A stretch of DNA of 41,601 nucleotides from Guillardia theta CCMP2712. Lineage: Eukaryota > Cryptophyceae > Pyrenomonadales > Geminigeraceae. The translations under genes and the position numbers were made by a program. Where the stretch lies: the NCBI RefSeq assembly GCF_000315625.1, contig NW_005434644.1, positions 646,650-688,250 of the forward strand. Reading direction: 5' to 3'. Under the pieces are notes generated by a model that saw only the letters and a list, made by a program, of their open reading frames with translations, had not been told where the DNA came from and searched no databases. Positions 1 through 10,000 of this stretch are shown piece by piece; the stretch's first letter is position 1, and every line of letters starts with the position of its first letter.

Positions 1-46
1 CCTCCTCCTCCTCCTCCTCATCATCATCATCACCACCACCACCACC

Positions 47-80
<34 letters not shown>

Positions 81-160
81 TCATCAACAACAACAACAAC
101 ATCATCATCATCAACATCATCAACATCGTCATCATTATCATCATCATCGTCGTTCTCCTC
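1..160. repeat. CAT/CAC/CAA/CCT trinucleotide low-complexity tract
   Basis: A run of interrupted trinucleotides (CCT, CAT, CAC, CAA) fills the left edge. Read on the minus strand in one frame it would encode runs of Asp, Val, Gly and Glu, so it may be an acidic low-complexity segment of a minus-strand gene rather than a non-coding microsatellite. Confidence 0.85.
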
Positions 161-661
161 ACTTGATTGAATCTTGCTGTCAGGCGGCTCTCTTCTCCGT
201 TCAGTCACTCATCTTTCCGCTCTCTCCCAACCAGCACAACTTCTGTGCCCGCAGCCTCGCAGCTCTCCATCTCCTCAAGGCCTCTAGGACCGGAGGCAAC
301 ATCCCCCTCCTCCCCGACGTCAGCGACCGTCTCGCGCCCATGGACAGGAGGGTGGGGGTTGCGTACGTCACCTCCGACCTCCAAGATCATGCTGTCTCCT
401 CCGATCTCGAGGCTGTCTGGGCGAGCCACGACGCTCGTCGCCTCATCTTCTTCTGTGCCTGGAGCTCAGGAGGCGGTTCCTCCCGTCCTCTCCATCCTCG
501 TCATCCCTGCCTGACCAACCCAGTAAGTCCCTCCTGATCCTCCCGCTGGCTGAAGGAGGAGGTCGCAGGCTGGAAGTGTCCTGGACTTGAGGGGGATGAG
601 TGGGAGGAAGGCAGCAGAGGCTCTTGCGAGGCAGAAGGTCCTGCTCATCGTTGACCTTCAT
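1..661 (-). CDS. possible 5' part of a minus-strand acidic protein gene (runs off the left edge)
   Basis: Low-confidence partial gene. A minus-strand ATG at 661-659 opens a 72-codon frame that becomes Asp/Glu-rich. A second minus-strand frame at about 429-205 is acidic, and beyond it the left-edge trinucleotide tract reads as Asp/Val/Gly/Glu runs. No family is recognised and the splice junctions are not resolved. Indirect support comes from what lies upstream of 661: a GAGGGA-type microsatellite (714-868) and then G-runs on the minus strand (about 1250-1440). The same order is found upstream of the well-supported minus-strand gene starting near 35895. The frames could instead be chance open frames in GC-rich DNA. 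Confidence 0.3.
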
Positions 662-713
662 GGATGGACGTCAGGACATGCCATGTCAATCCTATCCTTT
701 GTGCCGGTCACTC

Positions 714-868
714 TGCCTCTACCTCTACCTCTACCTCTACCTCTCCCTCTACCTCTCCCTCTCCCTCTACCTCTACCTCTCCCTCTCCCTCTCCCTCTCC
801 CTCTCCCTCTACCTCTCCCTCTCCCTCTACCTCTCCCTCTCCCTCTCCCTCTCCCTCTCCCTCTCCTT
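714..868. repeat. (CCTCTM)n hexanucleotide microsatellite
   Basis: About 26 units of CTCTAC or CTCCCT-like hexamers in a row. They create artificial Leu/Pro, Tyr/Leu and Ser/Thr-repeat open frames on the plus strand, which are not genes. On the minus strand the unit is GAGGGA/GAGGTA. Confidence 0.95.
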
Positions 869-1787
869 ACCTTCCCTTCTCATTGCTTGTCTTGCTAGGA
901 CCCAGTTCGGGGCACCAGTCGGGGAGTGGAACCGCACAAGATGGAGGAGGCGATGTTTAAAAATGTCTGTTTTAAGTTGAAGTCTGTTTGTACCATATAA
1001 CAATGTTGTAAAACTCGAGCAAAATGCAAATACAGACTCTTTGTTAGTATTACCAGGTAAGTTTTAGTGATCTGAAGTTGCAGCTGTACAAATCAGTACT
1101 GAATCCTACATAAGTCTACACGGGAGCTGCAAAAAAGGTACAAATATTTGTACCAAAAGTCACAGATTCAAAGTACTTTAATATGTTATTTCTACCATCT
1201 CTCCATTACATAAACATTTTAAAAATAATACATAAGCCTACAGTGACCCGTCTGGTACACCCCCACCCTACTCCGATATCACCCCTACCCCCCAAGCATT
1301 CTCAACACCACTGGATGCGATAGAACAGAATGCTATCTACCTACTACCCCACAAACAGTCTTTTTGCTTCACTACCCCACCTATCTGCATGACACACCCC
1401 ACCCCTCCATTTGAAACTACCCCTCCCTTACACCGTCACCGGATCGCTGGATATAAGAGATGGCGGAGTTGGGGAGAGGGGAGGGATGGAAGTAGAGTAG
1501 AAAGGGAGAATGGGAGAGAGGAGGATAAACAAAGAAAGAAAGGAGACGATACATACAGTGGCGATATTCTTTCAGTCATTCGTGCAACACCTGCCAAAGC
1601 ATTTGCAGGGCAGATAGTGGGGGTTGCGATGGTGGGCACATGTTACTGCTGTGATCCGCGTTCCCTGCCTGACACATGTTTCCTCTTTCTCTCGCAGGAT
1701 GGTTTCCGGACAGTAATTTCCCAGTCATTCTCATTTTAAACCAGACACCTGAGTCCAAGGAAGACAGATCGATCAACCCTATCAAGA
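869..1787. other. intergenic region with minus-strand G-runs
   Basis: No convincing gene. 869-1240 is AT-rich. From about 1250 to 1440 the plus strand has many C-runs (CCCC spaced by 10-30 nt), i.e. GGGGT-type runs on the minus strand. 1450-1560 is purine-rich. The LON-domain gene starts at 1788. Confidence 0.6.
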
Positions 1788-3533
1788 ATGGCCAGCCATC
1801 ACTCACTGTTTATCGCCACGCAATTCCTTTTCCTGCTCCTGGCTGAGTCATACAACATGAATGGGCTCTATCGGTCCACTCCTACTTTAGGACTTCGGTC
1901 AAAGAAGTGCGGCTCCTATCCAGGTTTCTCCTCTTTCATCCCTCGTCCATCCTCCCTGTGCCCTTCCAATCGGCTGAGGCCCGGCCGAATGGAAAGCTGC
2001 AGCCTTTCCATGTCGCTGGACATCGACGAAATGGAGCCAGAGTGGTTACCGATGATGGATCTCCAGGCCAGTGACATTGAGGCTTCGCCCAACGCAACTG
2101 TCCTTCCCTTGTTCCCCTTGGGAAGCTTCGTGTACACGGTGAGTGGCGTCCCTCGACGACCGAGCGACCTGAAGTTCTTTGCAGCCGCACTCGGAGCATC
2201 GTCTCAACATCTTCGAGCCAAGATATCGTGCTCTGTACAACGACATCCTCTTCAGCGGGTCGAGGAGGTTCGCCGTCTGCTCCATGGATCCCGTGGATGG
2301 CAGATTCGCTGCCGTAGCTAGCGTTTTCTACTTGAAGGATCTCAAAGAGGTCAGCGCGGCGACCAACGATGCGGTCAAGTACATCTGCGATCACGAGGTC
2401 TGCAGAGTGAAGCCCCACGTGCTCGGTTGTGATCGGCCGCCTGTGTTGCCGCAGGTCATCGGGAGGATCAGGATCAAAAAGGTGCTGAACCCCAAGGTGT
2501 GGGAGGACAGGTCGACGTACCTCAAGGTGGAGAGAAGCTCTGATGGAGAGGGGAGTTGTGTATTGCTTTGACAGCCCAAAGGTCGAGGCTGAGTACATCG
2601 AGGACAAGGAGGAGCCAGAGGGCAGCACCAGGTTGGCGGACATGCCAGATAGCATGCCGTACCACCCGCAAACGTGTGGAGCTGACTGCGGCTGGCAGCG
2701 AGCTGGAGAAAAAGCTGGTGCTAACCTACAACGATCTCGTGCAGCTTCAGCATGAAATGAATGAAGACGTCAAGTTTACGAAGGTGTGATCGCAAGCCCC
2801 GTGTAGAGGGCGTGCAGTGATTCAGATTCTCAGGAGTCCGTGGACAAGTTCAAGATCGCCAAAGGACAAGAGGTTTGGTCGGCGGTGGAGATGTGGCAGG
2901 TGAGGGAGAGTTTGCTGCGCAGCTCCATGTTGTGTGATCAGTGCGAAGGTGTTCCAACAGCAGCGGCTCCTTGCTCGTCAGCAGGAGATGCAGAAAGAGT
3001 TTCAGGTTCACCTTCTTGCTTGCCAGCCTCTTCCACACTGTGAGCATCCTCAAGGCGAAGCTGCTGGCGTACCTGATCAAGGAGAAGGGGATGGGAGGAC
3101 TCCCCAACGCGATTGACATCAACGGTATGCAAGCTCCCGATGCGATGACAGGGCAGTGTAGAGCTTACTTGTCAACAGAACTTCCAGCTAATCTCCAGCA
3201 GGAAGTGAGGTCCCTCCAGGTCTGCCTCTCTCTCCCCCTCCCTCCCTCTCCCTGTCTGCTATCCACCTTCCCGTCGATGACAAGATGAACTTTGAGTGAC
3301 ATGAGCCACGGCAGGCGAGGATGCAAGACGATCTTCAACCGCTGGCCGAGCGCGACATGATGGATATGCAGCTGCTGGTGATCTGAGCCTCCCTGTCCTC
3401 TTGCCATCTTATCTCAGTCCAGATCGAGTGCGACAGCCACTCCAGGCGTCTCGAGCTGATGGACGCGATGCTGACTAAGGAGAGGAAGAGGCTCGAAACC
3501 AAGAAGACCCTCAAGAGCCTCTTCAACAAGTGA
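1788..3533 (+). CDS. LON substrate-binding-domain protein with secretory or plastid-type presequence (10 exons)
   Basis: Exons inferred from frame continuity: 1788-2138, 2185-2526, 2582-2658, 2699-2783, 2834-2899, 2949-3005, 3055-3124, 3179-3219, 3315-3377, 3423-3533. Together they give a 420-residue protein, and every intron is 40-95 nt with GT-AG ends. Residues 1-20 form a hydrophobic signal peptide (LFIATQFLFLLLAES), followed by a Ser/Arg-rich stretch. The N-terminal LON fold starts near residue 101 with LPLFPLGSFVYT, then LNIFEPRYRALYNDIL, the hallmark of the substrate-binding domain of Lon proteases. No AAA+ or Ser-Lys protease domain follows. The C-terminal third is charged and helical (SELEKKL, RLLARQQEMQKEF, RRLELMDAML), as in plant and cyanobacterial LON-domain proteins. 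Such proteins are thought to act as plastid proteostasis factors, but the exact role is unknown. The start is the first ATG giving a signal peptide; some acceptor sites could move by 3-6 nt. Confidence 0.85.
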
Positions 3534-5825
3534 GGGACCCTCCATGTTATGGCAGGGTACGAGCTTTCCTGGAGGCAATCGGCTGTCCTTCCTGCGGCAG
3601 ACTTGGTATTTGTACCACATAGACACCTTCAGCTCCGTTCCCTTTTATCATTAACTTCCCGTCCGGCTGCTGTAAAATGATAAATTCTAGTAAGCCCGAC
3701 CCATCACCCCACATTTTTGCGCAATCCTCCTCAGGCATTCGACATGACATCGTCGTTCGATGTGACGTGCACTGCCTTAGCTCCGGCTCAATTTGGCAGG
3801 TATCTCCGGCGTGATTTCCCGGCTCGGAAGCTGTTGCAGGCGGCGTCCTGGACTCATCAGGCCGGAGTTGGTCCCGATTCTTGTTGTATTCTGCAAAGGA
3901 AGTGCCACAACATAAACATAGCAATCAGAACATATCCTTTCTCTTCACACACCCCCTCCCCCGCACTCCTTCTGTGTTGACTGTGTTTTTATCGCTGTTG
4001 CCCGCGCTCGCATATTCCCCTTCTCTTACACCCCTTTACATGGCAATCGCTGCCGCCCTTACTCCCGAGGAGTTTGTCGCAAGGTTGGAGAATTTTGAAA
4101 CTTCGAATAGTCAAAGTTTGAAACTTTGATGTATTTAGTTTCAGGGTGATAGTAGGACCCGTGGTTTTCAGTACCCCTCTTTGTAGATGAAATAGACCGG
4201 GTAGCATTGGAAGAAGGAAACACAAAGGTGTACCAGGAGTGAAGGAGGTAGTGTTCTCCAGAAAGGAGGGGTACTGGAATAAAGTCTGAATCCGGGGAGG
4301 AGGTAAGATGGGGTAGTGAATGGGATTAACAGGGGTGTATGAATCAATGACTCTGAAAATGGGTGGGTAGATGAGTGGTTTTAATGGGAGGGAGGGAACT
4401 AAGGGGGTAGGGGTAAAATAACTGGATGGGTCGAGGAGGTGGGGGTGGGGCTCGATAGCTTTTAGCAGGGTAGCGTCGAAATACAAAATTCTATTTTTGA
4501 AGGGGGTAGGAAAAACAAGAGCTGTAGCAGGGGGTACTACACATATTCCAATGGACAATGAACGGGGTAGGTAGATTCAGGTTCATCTAGTTGTGGGTGG
4601 GGGTGGAGCAAATACAGGACAAGGGGGGGTAAGGGTCGTGTTTTCCGTTATCAAAAAATGGGGGTGGGGTGGGCGAGCCCCTGCAGGGTCGGAGTTCTAC
4701 CATTGAAATCTTCTTACCTTTTGAAATATCATTCTTTTATTTGGAATTTTAGAATATATTTCTATCAGCAAAGTGTACATTTTGGTGAAGAGTATGAAAT
4801 TTAAAATTCTTCAAATGTTTGGTGGGTTGATCTCATCACCCCTTCTCAGACTGTGCAAGCAGGGGTAGTCAAGGATTGGGGGTGGTAGGGATCTGAAGCT
4901 ACAGGGAATGGAAGGACAACGTACAATGTGCAGGGGAGAGGATAGGATCGGAGTGAAGAAGAGCGAAATGGAGTGTAGACAGTGCAGCACACTACAGGAA
5001 ACAAAAGTTCTCAATGCAGAGGTGATGAGAAGAAAGATAACATAATGGCGATGATACCGCGCGAGGACAAGATTCAGATTCAGATTCGAAGCTCAGATGA
5101 GATATGACGCTGAGCCTGAGGTGAAGATGGTGATAGAAAACGAGTTTGAAGATAGATATCAGTGAATTTTTGTAGTGAGACTGACAATGTGGTCAAAAAT
5201 AGATAGTTCGACACGATTTGTAGACAACAAACATGGCAAAGCGAGCACTTCGTTATGAGAACACGAAATTGTGAAAACGATGATGACGATGAAGATCCAG
5301 AGGGGCAGAGATACAAAACAAGGGTACAAAAAGTACTAGAGGCCTACCAGAACTGAGGAACAGACTAGGGAGAGAGTCGCTGTGCTGGCAGGGACCTGCA
5401 GGTCACCTGAATCCTTCATGACGACCCCCATCAACAAGGAACGGGGATCGGGACTACGTTTGTTTCGAATGTTTTGTGTGATGTGTAGAGAGATCCAAGA
5501 GCGAAACTTGGATGATTTCGATTTTGGATAGCAAGCCGAGAAGGGTCGTAGGATAACAAACAAGAGAAATGCTCCACACGCATACTCTCCGTCACGAAAC
5601 CAATTGCGATCTGCCAAGTGCGACTTTCTTGTGGTCTGTTGGAGATTGCATCATAAGATGCAATGCTTTGATTTCCATATTCTCAGTCTTTTTGCGGGTG
5701 CTTTTGCCCATGAGTTATGTATCTTGAACTCGTTGCTGTCCTGAAGCCTGGAGTTTGGCCGCAAATTTTGCTTTTTGAATTGTTTGGTTCATGTCATTGC
5801 ATCTGACAAAAGCATTTTGAAACAG
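3534..5825. other. long intergenic region with G-runs
   Basis: No supported gene. About 4140-4680 is full of GGGGT and GGGGGTA runs on the plus strand. The remainder (4690-5800) is AT-richer and featureless. Short open frames here lack family motifs, codon bias or usable splice sites. Confidence 0.6.
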
Positions 5826-6859
5826 ATGTTTCTTGCCGTTCCAGTTTCACATCCCTACGTTCCATGCTACCCGAGGGAAACTCGCAAGGTAGGAAGGATC
5901 GAACAAAGAAAAAGAATCCTATGCTTTGGAGATAGTCTCACCGCTGGATATTACGCGCAAGGCAATCGTTTTCACCCGTATGCAAATCTACTCAAGGTTG
6001 TCCATCTTTCTCTCAATATCGTTTCTGAAATGCAATCTTGAAGAAGTTATTGGGTGTCGAAGTGGATTACATCGGGCTTTCTGGATGGACCACTCGACAG
6101 GTTTGCTTGACGCACAAGACGTTGCATCAATAACTTTTGGTCAAGATGTGCGATAGCAAGGATAGCGATTCGTGCGTGGATGTTGTGAGGAGGCAAGAAC
6201 TTGTTTCGTCCAAGTTTGATGCTCATCAATATTTTGATCGTCAGATCTTGGAGGGGACTCCGTGCACAGCTAAAGAGAAATCGATACACACACTGCATCA
6301 TACTTGGTGGCACGAACGATGTGTCAGCTTCTTCCCCTGACATGTGATACAACGAGGATTTTCTTGAGATGCCAGAGACTGATTGTCCCCAGGATTCTAT
6401 CGAACCTCAGAACCCTGCACGCCATTGCCCGCCAATTCGGTTCTGTTTTATGTTCTTCGTCATTCTTGTTGTTTATCTTTGTTGTCTCCAGGCTGCAAGA
6501 CTGTTGCGTTGACTATCCCAGAGCTCGCTGCAGGTGAGTCAGGCAGGCGGCTTCATGCTCCACTTCTTACCTCCACGTCAGAGAGGCGACAACCGCAAAT
6601 CCACGAGACGAGGCTGCGGGTGAACGAGGCGATTCTCCAGCGCAAGATTGACTGCGACCTGGTTGTGGACATCGACAAAGTTTTGCCTCTTGCGAAAGCC
6701 ACACAAGTTCAGAGGATGAGCATCTGGGAGCCCGACGGCCTCCACTGCAACCTGAGGGGTAAGGCGATAGCCTCAGGGGAGAAGGTCTAACGCTTCACGT
6801 GTCTCAGGTATGATACCGTCGCGAGAGCCATTTCGAGTCAGATCACCCAAGTCATTTGA
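5826..6859 (+). CDS. SGNH/GDSL-type hydrolase (8 exons)
   Basis: Exons: 5826-5996, 6047-6100, 6146-6192, 6245-6343, 6393-6439, 6492-6533, 6582-6758 and about 6808-6859 (stop 6857-6859), about 230 residues. Family blocks are clear. Block I with the nucleophile Ser is CFGDSLTAGYY, a Gly block is GLSGWTTRQ, block III with the oxyanion Asn is IILGGTNDV, and block V with the catalytic Asp/His is EPDGLHCN. This is the full Ser-Asp-His set of lipases, esterases and thioesterases of the SGNH superfamily. The substrate cannot be told from sequence. The intron 6193-6244 has a GC-AG donor (AG|GCAAGA). The last junction is abnormal: the expected C-terminus (YDTVARAI) needs either a TA-AG intron or one more G in the GGGG before TAAG at 6756-6759. 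The start is uncertain; an upstream in-frame ATG lies at 5778. Confidence 0.85.
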
Positions 6860-7095
6860 CTTCATGTAGAATATGTTTGAACAACTAACACGCTTTCATG
6901 TTTCTTGTAATATGATGATATATTCGCTCTTATTAAAGGAAGAGCTTGTAATGGACCTTCAACCAGATCACGGTTCCGCGCATGACCCGATACCACCATG
7001 CCCGCTTTGGAAGTCCCTTCTTGTCCTGTTCGAGCCTGTTGATCAGCCAATCCAACCTGAAAGACCGTGAGGGGATCACAAGACAACAACTCATT
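6860..7095. other. short convergent intergenic spacer
   Basis: Spacer between the stop codons of the SGNH hydrolase (+) and the repeat protein (-). AT-rich around 6880-6950. No gene seen. Confidence 0.6.
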
Positions 7096-10000
7096 TCACC
7101 TCTCATGTCCGTTCTTCTTGTTGAAGTCGATTCTATCCTGGTTCTTGTTCTTGGTCGCGATCCGCAGGCCCCTTCGGAACTCACGCATGGAGTAATACTT
7201 GTACCAGAACATGTGACGGAAGCTCCAGATGTAGCGCCGAGATGCCTTCTTGTACTTGGACATGCGATCCTCCCACTTCTTGGCGTAGTCGTCATAGATT
7301 TTCACGAGCTTTCCGCGATATTCCTTCATCTTGGCCCCATCGCAGTTTCCGGAGAACCAGCACTGCAACGAGCGAGTTAGTTCAGTCACGCCAGGTGAGA
7401 CTTTGTTACCTTGTGCTCTTCTTGTCTCAAAGTCCTCAAGATGTCTGTGTAGGTCTCTCTTCCTTCATAGAGCTTCCAGTATCGGTCTACAAGCCGATAT
7501 CCCACGGTTCCCGACTTTATCTTGCTTCTCCAGTATTGGATGCGCCTGGTGAACACCTTGCGCCATCTTGATCGCCAATTTGTCCAGGCGTTGATGCTAC
7601 GCTCAAGAGCATTGTACTGAGAAGTTCCGGGTTTTGTGAAGACTCGCTGCCTCTTCCTTGTAAATCTGATCCACCATCCCATCCAGTACAGCATGCGCCC
7701 TTGGTATCGCATCATCCTGTAGTAGTCTCGACGCCATCGTTTGTCTCCTGCGGGTCTAGTGTGCGCTACTGCATTTCTCCAGCGCACCATTCTCTTCACG
7801 TAGAATTGCCACATCCGGAGCCAGTACTTCCACACCCGTGCGTAAACCCTCATGTATTCTCTGGAGTGATACTTGTACGACCACAGCGAGGACCTGGTCC
7901 TGGCGGAGCTTCTCTTGGAGTAGGAGGATCGCCACCTCAGATACGCCTTCTTCTTGTACCTTGCCCAGCGGTACCAGCGATACCAGTACCTCCACCAGCG
8001 CGATCGTCGGTTAAGTTCGTGCAGTCGCTGGTGCAGTTTTAAGATCATTGTGTTGTAGATGGCGTACATCTGATATCGAGACTTCTTGTATTCTCGCCAG
8101 AGCTTCTTGTAGAAGTAGGAACTCCTGTCTACACCTCCATACTTCATCATCCATCGGCTCCAGAACGACCGCCTCCGCAGCACGTACCACCTGTAGTAGG
8201 AGTACCACAACATACGGCGGAAGTAGTAACGGTACTGTCTAGATCGTTTGTGCTTTCGCTCTGCAAGAACCTTCTTCGAGTAATCGTTCTCGCGCTTCTC
8301 AAGGATATCCATCACGCTCTCTTCTGATCGCCTCATTTCTTTCCAGGCCTTGAGGAATTCTTCATCCTTGTATCCCTTCTTGCGCACCGCCCACCAGCTG
8401 CGTTCCAACTTGTACATATCTCTAAGGGGCTGGCGATAGTTCGCGGATCGTTCGCTGTATCGAGAGTAATACCTTTCCCAGTACTTGTACGCTGCCGAGC
8501 TCTTGGGCAGCTTGCCGACCCACGTCTTCACTGTGCTCAAAAACTGCTGTTGCGCCTGCTTCTTCTTCTCTCGCACCTTGTCCATTTCGCCGCGGATCTT
8601 CTTGTAGTCATCGCTCGACGTTGAGTACATGTGACTCCATTTCTTGTGGAAGTTGATCCACCAGGCATACCAGTGAAGCAAGCGCCTGTTGTACGACCTG
8701 TAGTGATACATGGCATGCCGCCAGTGGTAATATCCTGGACGATACTTATCCAACTTCTTCTTCCAATATTCCATTCGCCCCTCGTAGAACTGCAACACTC
8801 GGTTGTAGTACTTCTCGATGTGCTCTCTAGCTTTGTTCGACTGTTCGTACCCCACCTTGAGGTTGTAGAATCGATGAAACCAGTAGTATGCTCTTCTTCG
8901 TGACCTGTATCGAGTTCTTGCTCGAGCTCTTCCTAGTCGCTTGGTGCTCCATCGATACCACGCGTAACACCAATTCCATTCTCTTCCACGCTTACGAATT
9001 TGTGACATTCGAGTCTTGGTGAAGTGAGCGATATCCTTGTAATCATCTCGCAAAACACTCCTTGCCTTGTGGAGCTTTCCACGAGCTTCGTTTCTCTCAG
9101 ACCCACGCAATCTGCGGACAAGCCAGTTCTTGTACCAAACATCCCACATGTGGACACGCATTCCTTTCCACTTGTAGATAGCGTAAAATCTGAAGTACCT
9201 AGTGTAATTTCTGCTGCGTTTGGACAAATTCTTCAGCTTGGCTTCATAAGATTCCCACTTTTGTTTGTACCAATCGTAGACTTTGTCTCTGAGGCCTTCA
9301 ACTGTTGGTTCATATTTCTTCCATCGTTCCGAGCCGGCTTTTGAACGAACAGTGTAATACATGGCATAGTAATACTCTCGCCACAAACTTCTGAAATCTT
9401 TCCTGGACTGATAAGCGCTTTGCCTGTTCTTGAGGGATTGGTAGGCCTTCCCTTTAGAATTGTACTTCTTGAGCTTCTCAGACCAATACTCCAAACGCTT
9501 CAGGTAACTGTGTCGGAGATTTTTCCTCCACGTTTGCCAGCGTTGAATTTGGATCTCAAGCTTCTTGTAGCCGTTGGTGCCCGACTTGTAGTATCTCTGA
9601 CGATGTTGCAAGAACCGAATCCACCACTTCCCCCAGTTGATGAGGCGAGCCCAATACAGCCTGTAGTAGTAGAACGATCTCCTCCATCGATGCGAGCCAG
9701 GACGGTACTTGTATAGCCTTGCCCTCCACCACACCATCTTCCGAACATAATAGTGCCAAACTCGTTGCCATCGTTTCCAGATTCGTTGTACATAGATTCG
9801 ATAACTGCGACTTCCCACCTTCATTTGCCACACTCTTCTGCGATATCTCTTCGATTTGCTCTTCAACATGGACCTCCAGATGGAGCGGTAACGAGAGTAC
9901 CATGAAGTAGTCCACCTGTGCCATCTCCACCAGTATCGATAGGCTCTACCACCTCGTCTGCAAACCTTGAGGTGCTTCTTCAGTTCTGTCTTCATGTCTC

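Noticed and set aside
587-980. Plus-strand open frames made of Leu-Pro, Tyr-Leu or Ser-Thr repeats
   Set aside because: They are translations of a hexanucleotide microsatellite in three frames, with no unique sequence around them.
4140-4680. G-runs considered as telomere-like repeats
   Set aside because: The GGGGT words are irregularly spaced and have no constant tandem unit; they recur at several internal gene-upstream sites.
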